A DNA stretch of 64,000 nt from G963666945 sp963666945 (GCA_963666945.2 CAXXRT010000012.1:62001-126000), one strand, 5' to 3'. Positions 12,380-22,393 are shown, counted from the first letter of the stretch. Numbers and translations: made by a program. The notes: a model not told the origin generated them from the sequence alone.

Positions 12380-14212
12380 ATGGTTGCTAAGTATTCAGAA
12401 GATTCTATTCGTACATTAGATTGGAAAGAGCATATAAGGAGACGTCCTGGTATGTATATCGGAAAACTGGGGGATGGTTCGTCTCAGGATGATGGTATAT
12501 ATATACTGTTGAAGGAAGTTGTTGATAACTCTATTGATGAATTTGCCATGGGGGTAGGTTCTGATATAAAAATAGAGATAAAAGATGATATGGTTACCGT
12601 GAGAGATTACGGTAGGGGGATTCCTTTGACCAAGCTTGTGGATGTTACTTCAAAAATGAATACAGGGGCTAAATACGACTCTGAGGCGTTTAAAAAGTCT
12701 GTTGGTCTTAACGGGGTAGGTATAAAAGCTGTTAATGCCTTGTCTGATCAGTTTGTTATAGAATCCTTCCGTGAGGGGCAATGTAAAAGGGTAGAATACT
12801 GCAGGGGAGAAATTGTTGCTGAGAACGATATTTGTGAGAGTGATGAGAAATCAGGTGTAAAGGTGGTGTTTCATGCCGACAAGGAGATATTTGGTAACTA
12901 TAGTTATGTGACAGATTACGTTGAGGCCCTGCTTAAAAATTACTCCTTTCTTAATTCAGGTTTAAGTATATATTTAAATGGACAGAGATATTTTTCCCGT
13001 AAAGGTTTATACGATCTTTTAACGGAGAATATGCATGGAGAGGGGTTATACCCTCTTATTCATCTTAAAGGTGATGATATTGAGGTTGCTATGACTCATG
13101 GTCGTCAGTATGGTGAGGAATATTATTCTTTTGTTAATGGTCAGCATACTACGCAAGGGGGGACTCACCTTGCAGCTTTTAAAGAGGCTGTAGTAAAGAC
13201 TATAAGGGATTTTTATAAAAAAGATTTCGATGTCTCTGATATCAGGACATCAATAATTGCTGCTGTAAGTATAAAGGTTCAGGAGCCTGTTTTTGAGTCA
13301 CAGACCAAAACAAAGCTTGGATCTAAAGATATTGGTCCTGATGGACCAAGTGTTCGTAATTTTATTATGGACTTTGTTACTGCCAATCTTGATAATTATT
13401 TGCATAAAAATTCTGAGATAGCTGATCTACTTCTTAGAAAGATTCATGAATCAGAGAAGGAAAGAAAGGCTATGATGGGGGTTAAAAAGATTGCAAGGGA
13501 AAGAGCTAAGAAGGCTAATCTTCATAACCGTAAATTAAGGGATTGCAGGGTTCATTTTAATTCTAATGATGAAAGAAATACGGAGACATCTTTGTTTATT
13601 ACCGAGGGAGATTCGGCAAGTGGATCTATTACAAAATCCAGAGATGTAAACACGCAGGCCGTTTTTAGTTTGAGAGGTAAGCCTCTTAATTCTTATGGAT
13701 TGACTAAAAAGGTGGTTTATGAGAATGAAGAGTTTAATCTTTTACAGGCGGCTCTTAATATTGAAGATGGATTAGATGATTTAAGATATAATAATGTGAT
13801 AGTCGCTACCGATGCTGATGTTGATGGTATGCATATTCGCCTTTTGCTGCTAACGTTCTTTTTGCAGTTTTTTCCTGACCTGGTGCGTTCGGGACATTTA
13901 TATATCTTACAAACGCCTCTTTTTAGGGTTAGAAATAAAAAATCAACATCGTATTGTTATTCCGATGATGAAAAAGAAAAGGCAATCAAAAAGCATGGTC
14001 CCAATCCTGAAATAACACGATTCAAAGGTTTAGGAGAGATTTCTCCAGATGAGTTTAAGCATTTTATAGGTAAAGATATCAGGCTTGAACCAGTGAGAAT
14101 GACTAAGAACGAATCTATAAAAGAAATCCTGCAATATTATATGGGAAAAAATACTCCTGAACGTCAGGATTTTATTATTAATAACTTGTATGTAGAAAAA
14201 GACGATATTTAA
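12380..14212 (+). CDS. parE: DNA topoisomerase IV subunit B (GyrB/ParE family)
   Basis: 610 residues. The GHKL ATPase domain has EVVDNSIDEF (Glu46/Asn50), DYGRGIP and a glycine loop SVGLNGVGIKAVNAL. The TOPRIM domain has TEGDSASGS (about residue 407) and TDADVDGMH (about residue 478), supplying the catalytic Glu and Mg-binding Asp residues. It is shorter than most GyrB proteins and adjacent to a ParC-like gene, which supports topo IV rather than gyrase. It decatenates chromosomes after replication. Transcribed with parC (27-base gap) and aroK. Confidence 0.93.
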   Translation: MVAKYSEDSIRTLDWKEHIRRRPGMYIGKLGDGSSQDDGIYILLKEVVDNSIDEFAMGVGSDIKIEIKDDMVTVRDYGRGIPLTKLVDVTSKMNTGAKYDSEAFKKSVGLNGVGIKAVNALSDQFVIESFREGQCKRVEYCRGEIVAENDICESDEKSGVKVVFHADKEIFGNYSYVTDYVEALLKNYSFLNSGLSIYLNGQRYFSRKGLYDLLTENMHGEGLYPLIHLKGDDIEVAMTHGRQYGEEYYSFVNGQHTTQGGTHLAAFKEAVVKTIRDFYKKDFDVSDIRTSIIAAVSIKVQEPVFESQTKTKLGSKDIGPDGPSVRNFIMDFVTANLDNYLHKNSEIADLLLRKIHESEKERKAMMGVKKIARERAKKANLHNRKLRDCRVHFNSNDERNTETSLFITEGDSASGSITKSRDVNTQAVFSLRGKPLNSYGLTKKVVYENEEFNLLQAALNIEDGLDDLRYNNVIVATDADVDGMHIRLLLLTFFLQFFPDLVRSGHLYILQTPLFRVRNKKSTSYCYSDDEKEKAIKKHGPNPEITRFKGLGEISPDEFKHFIGKDIRLEPVRMTKNESIKEILQYYMGKNTPERQDFIINNLYVEKDDI

Positions 14213-14239
14213 TATTCCGGATTAACCTAAATACCTACA

Positions 14240-16915
14240 ATGAGCGAAGAAAAAAATATTACAGGAAACGGCGAAGTAAAAGAACGGGAAGTTGAGAAAG
14301 TGCTAACAGAGAATCTAATACCCAAAAAGGAGATGCGTAACATTACTCATCTTTCTGGTATGTATCAGAATTGGTTTCTTGATTATGCTTCTTATGTTAT
14401 TTTAGAAAGAGCTGTTCCTTATGTGAATGATGGATTAAAGCCTGTTCAAAGGCGTATTCTTCATTCAATGAAACAGCTCGACGATGGCAGGTATAATAAA
14501 GTTGCAAATATTATTGGTCATACAATGCAGTATCATCCTCATGGAGATGCTTCCATTGGAGATGCTCTTGTTCAGTTGGGGCAAAAAGATTTGCTTATAG
14601 ACTGCCAGGGTAACTGGGGAAATATTTTAACTGGTGATTCTGCTGCTGCTTCCCGTTATATTGAGGCAAGATTGTCTAAATTTGCTCTTGATGTATTATT
14701 TAATGTAAAGACTACATCGTGGAAATTATCATACGATGGAAGAAATAAGGAACCTATTACTTTGCCTGTTAAGTTTCCTTTGTTATTGGCTCAGGGGGTT
14801 GAAGGTATCGCTGTTGGTCTGGCTTCAAAAATATTACCTCATAACTTTATTGAAATTATTGACGCATGTGTTAATTATCTGAAGGGAAATGATTTTGAAC
14901 TTTATCCTGATTTTCCTACAGGAGGAATGATGGATGTAAGTCGTTACAATGAAGGCATTAGGGGAGGGAATGTTAAGGTTAGGGCTAGAATAGAGAAGGA
15001 AAATAATAAAGTCTTAAAAATTACGGATATCCCTTACGGAAGGACTACTTCCAGTCTTATTGATTCTATTCTAAAGGCTAATGACAAAGGGAAAATTAAA
15101 ATTAAGAAAATTGATGATAATACTGCTTCAAATGTAGAGATTCTTGTTCATTTGGCCAGTGGGGTATCCTCAGATAAAACCATTGATGCTCTCTATGCAT
15201 TCACAGATTGTGAAATTTCTATTTCACCAAATTCATGTGTTATAGAAGATGATAAGCCAGTGTTTTTAGGTGTGAGTGAATTACTTAGAAGATCAGCTGA
15301 TTTAACTGTTATTCTTCTAAAGAAAGAGCTTGAGATAAGATTAGATGAATTGCAAAATGAATGGCATTATTCATCATTAGAAAAGATATTTATTGAGGAG
15401 AGAATTTATAAGGATAAGGAATTCGAAGAGAGTGCTAATATTGATGAAGTTGTGGCTCATGTGGATAAAAGATTGGAGCCTTTTAAGCCTGGTCTTTATA
15501 AGGAGATAGTAAAAGAGGATATAGTGAAGCTTCTTGAGATTAAGATGCGCAGGATTCTTAAATTTAATTCAGATAAAGCTAATGATAATCTTTTAAGAAT
15601 TGAAGCAGAAATTGAGGAAGTTAAAAATGATATAGAGAATATTATTCCTTATACGATTAAGTATTATAAGAGAATTAAGAAAAAGTATGGTGAAGGACGG
15701 GAGAGAAAAACTGAGATAAGAAGTTTTGAAAATATAGAGGCAACTAAGGTTGCTGTGGCTAACGAAAAGCTTTATATAAATAGGGAGGAGGGATTTGTTG
15801 GCACAAGCCTTAAGAAAGATGAGTTTGTGTGCGAATGCTCAGATATAGATGATATTATTCTTTTTAGGAAGAATGGAACTTATATGGTGACTAAGGTTGC
15901 AGAAAAGTTGTTTGTTGGAAAGGATGTTATCTATATTAATGTATACAGGAAGAATGATAAAAGAACGACATATAACGTTGCCTACAGGGATGGTAAAAAT
16001 GGTACTTCTTATGTGAAAAGATTTAATGTTACAAGTATTACAAGAGATAAAGAATATGATGTAACTCAGGGTACGAATGGCTCCAGAGTTCTTTATTTTA
16101 GTGCAAATCCTAATGGTGAGGCTGAAGTATTAAAGATATGTTTAAAGCCAAAACCGGGTCTTAAAAAGATTGTTTTTGATTATGATTTCTCTGAACTTGC
16201 TATTAAAGGCAGGGCTGCAATGGGGAATATTCTTACTAAAAGTGATATTCATAAAGTTGCTCTGAAAAGTAAGGGAGTTTCGACCTTAGGAGGAAGAAAG
16301 ATATGGTTCGATAAGGATATTCTTAGATTAAATACTATGGAAAATGGTATATTTCTTGGGGAATTCTTAGGTGATGATAAGATATTGGTTATTACGAAAG
16401 ATGGAAGGTTTTATCAGTCTGATTTTGATTTGAATAATCATTATGAAGATAATATTCTTACAATTGAGAAGTTCGATATAAATAAAGTATGGACTGCCAT
16501 ATTTTACGATGCAGATCAGGAATATTTTTATCTAAAACGTTTTACTTTTGATGATGTTAATAAGTTGACAAGCTTTGTCGGCGATAATGAAAATTCCTAT
16601 TTTGTCTGCCTGAGTTGTGAGAAACATCCTCAGTTTGAGATTTTTTATGGTGGTAAATATAAAGATAGACCTTCTGATGTTGTTGTTGCTGAAGATTTTA
16701 TTGCTGTTAAGTCATTTAAAGCAAGAGGGAAGCGTATTTCTACCTTTGATATTGATAAGATAGTAGAACTTGATCCTTTGGTATTTGAAGAAGATTCCTT
16801 GGAAGGAACGGCTGTTAATGGATCATCTTTAATGTCTGATGAATTCGAGGGTGAAGATGGTGATGATTTAGTTGAAGTGGATACTGAAGGACAGACTGCA
16901 TTAAGTTTTGAATAA
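14240..16915 (+). CDS. parC: DNA topoisomerase IV subunit A (GyrA/ParC family)
   Basis: 891 residues. The breakage-reunion domain contains RAVPYVNDGLKPVQRRIL, GHTMQYHPHGDASI and GDSAAASRYIEARLS with the catalytic Tyr at about residue 140. The quinolone-resistance region has the form HPHGDASIGDA. A coiled-coil segment (about residues 430-500) precedes a beta-pinwheel-like C-terminal half. The C-terminus (DEFEGEDGDDLVEVD) is a strongly acidic tail, similar in character to tails that modulate DNA wrapping in type II enzymes. The last codons overlap the Shine-Dalgarno region of aroK. Confidence 0.93.
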   Translation: MSEEKNITGNGEVKEREVEKVLTENLIPKKEMRNITHLSGMYQNWFLDYASYVILERAVPYVNDGLKPVQRRILHSMKQLDDGRYNKVANIIGHTMQYHPHGDASIGDALVQLGQKDLLIDCQGNWGNILTGDSAAASRYIEARLSKFALDVLFNVKTTSWKLSYDGRNKEPITLPVKFPLLLAQGVEGIAVGLASKILPHNFIEIIDACVNYLKGNDFELYPDFPTGGMMDVSRYNEGIRGGNVKVRARIEKENNKVLKITDIPYGRTTSSLIDSILKANDKGKIKIKKIDDNTASNVEILVHLASGVSSDKTIDALYAFTDCEISISPNSCVIEDDKPVFLGVSELLRRSADLTVILLKKELEIRLDELQNEWHYSSLEKIFIEERIYKDKEFEESANIDEVVAHVDKRLEPFKPGLYKEIVKEDIVKLLEIKMRRILKFNSDKANDNLLRIEAEIEEVKNDIENIIPYTIKYYKRIKKKYGEGRERKTEIRSFENIEATKVAVANEKLYINREEGFVGTSLKKDEFVCECSDIDDIILFRKNGTYMVTKVAEKLFVGKDVIYINVYRKNDKRTTYNVAYRDGKNGTSYVKRFNVTSITRDKEYDVTQGTNGSRVLYFSANPNGEAEVLKICLKPKPGLKKIVFDYDFSELAIKGRAAMGNILTKSDIHKVALKSKGVSTLGGRKIWFDKDILRLNTMENGIFLGEFLGDDKILVITKDGRFYQSDFDLNNHYEDNILTIEKFDINKVWTAIFYDADQEYFYLKRFTFDDVNKLTSFVGDNENSYFVCLSCEKHPQFEIFYGGKYKDRPSDVVVAEDFIAVKSFKARGKRISTFDIDKIVELDPLVFEEDSLEGTAVNGSSLMSDEFEGEDGDDLVEVDTEGQTALSFE

Positions 16916-16916
16916 T

Positions 16917-17423
16917 ATGGTGATTTTTCTTATTGGTTATATGGCTTCTGGCAAGACAACTTTAGGCGTTGAACTTGCACAAAGTCTTTCTATTCCTTTT
17001 ATTGATATTGATGAATATATTGAATCCAGAGAGGGAAAGACTATTTCACAGATATTTGCAGAAGAAGGGGAGTCTTACTTCAGGGAGCTGGAACATGACT
17101 GCCTTGAGGAGATTGCCTCTACAATGAATGCTGTTGTATCTACAGGAGGAGGACTTCCTTGTTTTAATAATAATATGGAGTTAATTAATAAGGCCGGTAT
17201 AAGTGTTTATTTGGAAGCGTCTGTCGATGTTCTTGTTGATCGATTATTGATTATGGGGGAATCAAGGCCATTAGTCAGAGGAAAGAGTAGGGACGAATTA
17301 TTTAACTTCGTTAGCAAACATCTCAAATCCAGGCTTAAGTGGTATAAAATGGCAAGTTATAAATGTGATGTAAATGATTTTGACGCATATCGCTTAGTCA
17401 AAGAGATAAAACAGTTACTTTAG
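16917..17423 (+). CDS. aroK: Shikimate kinase
   Basis: 168 residues from the ATG at 16917. A TTG nine bases upstream (16908) is also in frame but would overlap the parC stop, and the ATG puts the phosphate loop at the usual position. Walker A GYMASGKTTLG (residues 7-17), the shikimate-binding DIDEYIE, FRELEHD, and STGGG, and the lid segment ESRPLVRGKS are all present. It phosphorylates shikimate in chorismate synthesis. It is translationally coupled to parC (1-base gap). Confidence 0.94.
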   Translation: MVIFLIGYMASGKTTLGVELAQSLSIPFIDIDEYIESREGKTISQIFAEEGESYFRELEHDCLEEIASTMNAVVSTGGGLPCFNNNMELINKAGISVYLEASVDVLVDRLLIMGESRPLVRGKSRDELFNFVSKHLKSRLKWYKMASYKCDVNDFDAYRLVKEIKQLL

Positions 17424-17462
17424 GTATTACATCAATACAGATTTATTTGTCTATATTTTGAT

Positions 17463-18017
17463 CTATTTTACACGTCCAGGGTTTTGTTTTATGAAATCGC
17501 CCCAGCTTTTACTTTTATTTTCTGATTTTATAGCATTTGCCTGTAAAAAATGACAGTATGCTATTGCTAGCGCATCGGTTTCATCCAGGGATCTTGGGGT
17601 GGATTTTATTGTAAGAAAGTTTTTTAAAAGTATTGCGATCTGTTCTTTAGAAGCTGTTCCTGTTCCCGTTATAGACATCTTTATCTTTCTTGGAGCATAT
17701 TCAAATATTGGCATATCCCTTTCAAGGGCTGCTGCTATGGCTACCCCCTGGGCTCTTCCCAGTTTAAGCATACTTTGTATATTGTTTCCGTAGAACTGTG
17801 ATTCAATAGCAAGCTCATCGGGTTTATACTGGTCAATTATCTGTAAAGTCTTTTTGAATATTTTCTGAAGTTTAAGGTATTGGTTATCTAATTTTTTCAT
17901 ATCTACTACTCCCGAGACAACAACCTCTACCTGCTGTTTTCCTTTTACCTTTATGATTCCATAGCCCATTAGGTTGGTGCCTGGATCAATGCCTAGTATT
18001 AGTTTTTCTGTTTTCAT
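17463..18017 (-). CDS. ruvC: Holliday junction resolvase RuvC
   Basis: 184 residues. Acidic catalytic residues of the RNase H-like fold are visible: Asp11 in LGIDPGTNLMGYG, Glu in AIESQFYG, and the DETDALAIAYCH pair near residue 148. The LKLGRAQGVAIAAALE segment is typical. It cleaves Holliday junctions with RuvAB. It lies 59 bases downstream of serS on the same strand and converges with aroK, with only a 39-base spacer. Confidence 0.95.
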   Translation of the reverse strand: MKTEKLILGIDPGTNLMGYGIIKVKGKQQVEVVVSGVVDMKKLDNQYLKLQKIFKKTLQIIDQYKPDELAIESQFYGNNIQSMLKLGRAQGVAIAAALERDMPIFEYAPRKIKMSITGTGTASKEQIAILLKNFLTIKSTPRSLDETDALAIAYCHFLQANAIKSENKSKSWGDFIKQNPGRVK

Positions 18018-18076
18018 TCAAATAAGTGAGTAGAGATAGTTGCCCTTGTTTTATTAAGGGCAACATATATTTTAGA

Positions 18077-19351
18077 TTAGTCTATATATTCAAATCCGGT
18101 GTATTTAACCAATGCTTCAGGAATCTTTATTCCTCTTTCTGTTTGGTTATTTTCAAGAAGTGCTGCCATTATACGGGGAAGAGCCAATGCACTTCCGTTA
18201 AGAGTATGGGCTAACTTAGCCTTTTTTTCGCCTTTTTCTTTAAAACGTAATTTAAGTCTGTTTGCCTGGTACGATTCAAAGTTAGATACCGAACTGACTT
18301 CAAGCCATTTCTCCTGAGCTGCAGAGAATACCTCGAAGTCGAATGTTAAGGCAGAAGTGAAGCTTGTATCACCACCGCAAAGCCTTAGTATTCTGTAAGG
18401 TAATTCAAGTTTGTCTAGTATATGTCCAACATGCTCTACCATGGTGTCAAGGATTTTGTATGATTCGTCAGGATGAGCTATCTGAACGATTTCTACCTTG
18501 TCAAACTGGTGAAGTCTGTTTAGTCCTCTCACATCTTTGCCGTACGATCCAGCCTCTCTTCTGAAACAGGCAGAGTAGGCTGTGTTTTTTACAGGAAGAT
18601 CTTCCCCTGAGAGAATCACATCGCGATAAATGTTTGTTACTGGTACCTCGGCTGTTGGTATAAGGTAGAGATTATCTTCTGTTGCGTGATACATCTGTCC
18701 TTCTTTATCAGGAAGCTGACCTGTACCATAACCAGAATCTTCATTAACAAGATAAGGCGGAATTACTTCCTGATAACCTGCATTTGTATTTTCATCAAGG
18801 AAGAAGTTGATAAGGGCTCTTTGAAGTCTTGCACCTTTCCCTTTATAAACAGGGAAACCAGCTCCTGTTATTTTAACACCAAGTTCAAAATCTATTATAT
18901 CATACTTCTTTGCAAGTTCCCAGTGAGGAATCTTTGCTCCTTCAAATTGAAGGTCGTTTTCGCAAGGCATGAATATTTCGTTATCTTCTTCTCCTTTTCC
19001 CGCAGGTACTGTCTCGTGAGGAATATTTGGAATTTGTAGAAGTAAAGAATTTAACGATGATAATGTTTCTGATTGCGATTTATTCAGGTCTGCAATAAGT
19101 TCTTTTACTTGAGAAGTCTTTTCTTTTGCATTATTGGCTTCTTCTGTTTTCTTTTCTTTAAATAGTTTACCTATCTCCTTTGATAAGTTATTTAGCTCCG
19201 ATTGTGCATCATCCAGTTCTTTCTGTGTATTTTTTCTTTTCTCATCAAGAGAAATTACCTCTTCGATAATATCTTTTGCATCGAAGTTTTTTATACTTAA
19301 CCGGCTTATTACTAAATCTTTATTTTCCTGAATAAATTTTAATGTCAACAT
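18077..19351 (-). CDS. serS: Seryl-tRNA synthetase
   Basis: 424 residues, normal length. The N-terminal long coiled-coil arm (about residues 30-100, e.g. EKRKNTQKELDDAQSELNN) contacts tRNA-Ser. Class II motif 2 is ACFRREAGSYGKDVRGLNR, and motif 3 is NGSALALPRIMAALLENNQ. TAEVPVTNIY is the serine-binding TXE loop. It charges tRNA-Ser and tRNA-Sec in the cytoplasm. No frame damage is seen. Confidence 0.97.
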   Translation of the reverse strand: MLTLKFIQENKDLVISRLSIKNFDAKDIIEEVISLDEKRKNTQKELDDAQSELNNLSKEIGKLFKEKKTEEANNAKEKTSQVKELIADLNKSQSETLSSLNSLLLQIPNIPHETVPAGKGEEDNEIFMPCENDLQFEGAKIPHWELAKKYDIIDFELGVKITGAGFPVYKGKGARLQRALINFFLDENTNAGYQEVIPPYLVNEDSGYGTGQLPDKEGQMYHATEDNLYLIPTAEVPVTNIYRDVILSGEDLPVKNTAYSACFRREAGSYGKDVRGLNRLHQFDKVEIVQIAHPDESYKILDTMVEHVGHILDKLELPYRILRLCGGDTSFTSALTFDFEVFSAAQEKWLEVSSVSNFESYQANRLKLRFKEKGEKKAKLAHTLNGSALALPRIMAALLENNQTERGIKIPEALVKYTGFEYID

Positions 19352-19393
19352 ATCTTAAATTTGTTTATATATTGAAATATTTAGAGGTAAAGA

Positions 19394-19428
19394 TAAAAAA
19401 AAGCTGCACTTTAAGTGCAGCTTTTTTT
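19394..19428. terminator. Bidirectional-looking terminator after rpmA
   Basis: Long perfect palindrome AAAAAAAGCTGCACTT / AAGTGCAGCTTTTTTT. On the minus strand it follows rpmA by about 20 bases and precedes serS, so it should end the rplU-rpmA transcript and insulate serS. Confidence 0.85.
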
Positions 19429-19447
19429 ATATATTTTGTGAGTTCAA

Positions 19448-19705
19448 TTAAGCCATTGGCTCAATTGAAACGAATGATCTGTTGTCTTTTCTTTTTCTGA
19501 AAACAACTTTACCATCAACAAGAGAAAATAAGGTGTGGTCTCTACCAATTCCTACATTTTCACCAGCGTGATGTTTTGTACCTCTTTGACGAACTATGAT
19601 ATTACCAGCTTTAGCGAACTGACCACCATAGATTTTTACTCCTAATCTTTTGCTTTCCGATTCACGGCCGTTCTTAGAACTACCGACTCCTTTCTTATGT
19701 GCCAT
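19448..19705 (-). CDS. rpmA: 50S ribosomal protein L27
   Basis: 85 residues beginning MAHKKGVGSSKNGRESESKR, followed by the RQRGTKHHAGENVGIG block. The N-terminus reaches into the peptidyl-transferase centre; there is no Firmicutes-type pre-sequence to be cleaved. Co-transcribed with rplU (39-base gap). Confidence 0.98.
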   Translation of the reverse strand: MAHKKGVGSSKNGRESESKRLGVKIYGGQFAKAGNIIVRQRGTKHHAGENVGIGRDHTLFSLVDGKVVFRKRKDNRSFVSIEPMA

Positions 19706-19744
19706 ATCTTAATACTTTTCTGAATTTACAAATTAAAACTAAAA

Positions 19745-20056
19745 TTAAGCGTTGATTCCTTCAATCTGAATCTGAGATAAGAATTGACGGTGTCCGTTTT
19801 TCTTCTTATAACTTTTTCTTCTTTTCTTTTTGAAAACAATCACTTTGTCACCTTTAAGGTGAGATAATACTTTTGCAGTAATTTTAGCACCTTCAACTTT
19901 TGGAGTACCTACGTTTACTTCTCCTTCGTTGTCGATTAATAATACATTGTCAAATTCAACCTGCGCACCTTCTTCTGCTTGTAATCTGTGCACATAAAGT
20001 TTTTGATCTTTTTCTACTTTAAATTGCTGTCCTGCAATCTCTACAATAGCGTACAT
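19745..20056 (-). CDS. rplU: 50S ribosomal protein L21
   Basis: 103 residues: MYAIVEIAGQQFKVEKDQKL start, then DNVLLIDNEGEVNVGTP and FKKKRRKSYKKKNGHRQ, the L21 signature with its basic rRNA-binding tail. It is the first gene of the rplU-rpmA pair, the usual order. Confidence 0.98.
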   Translation of the reverse strand: MYAIVEIAGQQFKVEKDQKLYVHRLQAEEGAQVEFDNVLLIDNEGEVNVGTPKVEGAKITAKVLSHLKGDKVIVFKKKRRKSYKKKNGHRQFLSQIQIEGINA

Positions 20057-20141
20057 TTTCGTTACTTTTAAATGTTTGCTCCAAGGGGTGGGAAATTTGT
20101 CCGCTTTTTAAACCCCTGAGGAAGATTATGATTTCGAACCG

Positions 20142-20172
20142 CAAATATATGAATTATTAATTTACAAACAAA
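20142..20172 (-). promoter_or_regulatory. Promoter of rplU-rpmA
   Basis: On the minus strand TTTG (complement of 20169-20172), a 19-base spacer, then TATATTTG (complement of 20142-20149): a consensus Bacteroidota promoter, about 86 bases before the rplU start. The rest of the 320-base divergent spacer up to 20376 shows only a candidate TATATTTG at 20353-20360 for the rightward gene. Confidence 0.7.
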
Positions 20173-20376
20173 TACAGATATATCTTTTTATTGAGAATTA
20201 ATAATTTGATATAAACTTAATACGCGGAAATCTTTCTTTATGTTTTTTACGTATGCTTAAATATTAGTTGTTTTAAAATATGAATTAAGTTTACATCATT
20301 GCTTATTATGATATAAAGTGTTGCAATAATGGGTTGTTATGTTATAATTTTTTATATTTGTAAAAAATAGGGGATA

Positions 20377-20995
20377 ATGCAGAATATACGATTAAATGTT
20401 TTAGGTTTATCTTACAGTCAGGCACAAACAGGTGCATATGCTTTAATTCTTGCTGACGAAGCTGATGAAAAAAGAATTCCAATTGTTATTGGAGCTGCAG
20501 AGGCTCAGTCTATTGCTATTACTCTTGAAAAGATGACTACCCCGCGTCCATTGACTCACGATCTTTTTAAAAAGTTTTTCTGATGGTTTTGGTATAGATG
20601 TTATTGAGGTCAATATTTATAGATTGGAGGCAGGTATATTTTATGCAGAGATAGTATGCGAACGTAAGAAAACAAGAATTCGTATAGATGCCCGTACTTC
20701 CGATGCTGTGGCTATTGCACTCAGGTTTGAGTGTCCTATTTATACAACTACTGAAATAATGAATAAAGCCGGAATTTCTATGGCAGAAAAAGAGGACTTT
20801 ACAAAGGAAGAAAGGAAAGAGAGGAAACCAAGAATAATAAAAGAAGAAACTCAGGAAACCCCTCATAAATCTGAAAGTGTATTTTCCGGTTATACTATCA
20901 GTCAACTAAAGGCTCTTATGGATGAAGCTATCAAAAATGAAGATTACGAAAGGGCTTCACAAATAAGAGATGAAATTAATAAACGAGAGGCCTAG
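20377..20995 (+). pseudogene. Bifunctional nuclease (DUF151) family protein with UVR domain, frameshifted
   Basis: Two frames of one gene. 20377-20583 encodes MQNIRLNVLGLSYSQAQTGA and IPIVIGAAEAQSIAITLEK, the N-terminal half of the BFN/DUF151 domain. It stops at TGA 20581-20583 just after HDLFKKFF. The +1 frame, read from about 20571, continues without stops as SDGFGIDVIEVNIYRLEAG and ARTSDAVAIALRFECPIYT, the second half of the same domain. Residues near the end (SQLKALMDEAIKNEDYERA) form a UvrB/UvrC (UVR) motif. The frame breaks within AAAAAGTTTTT, where removing one A or one T restores it. A homopolymer indel (real or a sequencing error) is the simplest reading; +1 slippage at TTT-T next to UGA is a less likely alternative. 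Confidence 0.8.
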
Positions 20996-21037
20996 GCGTT
21001 TGAATACCTCATATTAGAACTTTAAATTTATTATTTA

Positions 21038-22372
21038 ATGAAGCATTTAAGTATTGATGTTGATAAAGCATTAGAGTTTATAGATGTCGATAAGAGATCT
21101 AAGTATATCAATAAAATCACTGAAACTATTAAAAATCTTCATTCTTCTAAGGGTAAAGGTAATGATTTTATGGGATGGGTGAAATTACCCTCTCTAATAT
21201 CGGATAGTATATTGTCAGATATTGAGGAAACCGCTAATGTGTTGAGGAAGACCATTGATGTAATGGTTGTTATTGGTATAGGGGGCTCTTATTTGGGGGC
21301 GAAGGCCGTAAATACTGCTCTTTCTGATAGTTTTTCTGATTTTAGAGAAGGAGGGGTAAAAGTTGTCTATGCTGGACAGAATATTAGTGAAGATTATTTA
21401 AGTGAGCTTATAGAATATCTTAAAGACAAATCTTTTGCTCTTTGTGTTATATCTAAGTCGGGAACAACAACAGAACCTGCTATAGCTTTCAGATTATTAA
21501 AATCGCTTCTTGAAAATAAAGAAGGATTGGAAGAAGCCAGGAAAAGAATAGTTGCGATAACCGATGAAAGTAAAGGGGCTCTCAGAGTGCTTTCGGACAG
21601 AGAGGGGTACAAGTCGTATGTTATTCCCGATAATGTAGGAGGACGGTATTCTGTATTGACTCCCGTGGGACTTTTACCTATTGCCGTTGCAGGTTTTGAT
21701 ATTCGTAAAATAGTTGAAGGTGCATCTTATATGCAGGATATTGTTGAGAAAAATGATTATGAAAATAACCCTTCAGCTCAGTATGCAAATATCCGTAATA
21801 TATTACTTGATAATGGCTATAATATAGAATTACTTGCTAATTTTGAGCCCAAATTACACTATATCTCAGAATGGTGGAAGCAGCTGTATGGTGAAAGTGA
21901 AGGTAAGGAGGGTAAAGGTATATTTCCTGCTTCTGTCGATTTTACAACCGATCTCCATTCTATGGGACAATATGTTCAGGAGGGAAGGAGAGAGTTGTTT
22001 GAAACGGTTATTTCAGTAGAAAGAGTATCGCGCAACCTTGAGATACCTTTTGATGAGGATAATCTTGATAAACTCAATTATCTGGCCGGCAAAAGGATTA
22101 GTGAGGTTAATAAAATGGCAGAGCTGGGGACAAAGATTGCCCATGTGGAAGGAGGTGTCCCAAATATCAGGATAGAACTGCCTGAGTTGGATGAATATTA
22201 TTTGGGTGAATTGATATATTTCTTTGAAATAGCCTGTGGTATAAGTGGAAATATTTTAAATGTTAATCCTTTTGATCAGCCAGGTGTAGAAGAATATAAA
22301 AGCAATATGTTTGCTTTGCTGGGGAAGCCGGGATTTGAACAAGAGAGTGAGAAAATAAAAAAGAAATTATAG
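21038..22372 (+). CDS. pgi: Glucose-6-phosphate isomerase
   Basis: 444 residues, the short form common in Bacteroidota and Firmicutes. Sugar-phosphate isomerase signatures are VVIGIGGSYLGAKA (about residue 77), CVISKSGTTTEPAIAFR, GGRYSVLTPVGLLPIA, and the active-site block VDFTTDLHSMGQYVQEGRR. It interconverts glucose-6-P and fructose-6-P in the cytoplasm. It lies 42 bases after the frameshifted nuclease gene and 21 bases before the antiporter gene; the three may be transcribed together. Confidence 0.96.
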   Translation: MKHLSIDVDKALEFIDVDKRSKYINKITETIKNLHSSKGKGNDFMGWVKLPSLISDSILSDIEETANVLRKTIDVMVVIGIGGSYLGAKAVNTALSDSFSDFREGGVKVVYAGQNISEDYLSELIEYLKDKSFALCVISKSGTTTEPAIAFRLLKSLLENKEGLEEARKRIVAITDESKGALRVLSDREGYKSYVIPDNVGGRYSVLTPVGLLPIAVAGFDIRKIVEGASYMQDIVEKNDYENNPSAQYANIRNILLDNGYNIELLANFEPKLHYISEWWKQLYGESEGKEGKGIFPASVDFTTDLHSMGQYVQEGRRELFETVISVERVSRNLEIPFDEDNLDKLNYLAGKRISEVNKMAELGTKIAHVEGGVPNIRIELPELDEYYLGELIYFFEIACGISGNILNVNPFDQPGVEEYKSNMFALLGKPGFEQESEKIKKKL

Positions 22373-22393
22373 ACGAGTATTAAGTAGGTTTTT

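Noticed and set aside
16908..16916. TTG start for aroK
   Set aside because: It would overlap the parC stop codon and add three residues before the normal N-terminus; ATG 16917 fits the family.
20560..20590. Programmed +1 frameshift in the bifunctional-nuclease gene
   Set aside because: UUC UGA lacks the features of the prfB site (upstream Shine-Dalgarno, CUU UGA C); a homopolymer indel explains it more simply. Kept only as an alternative.
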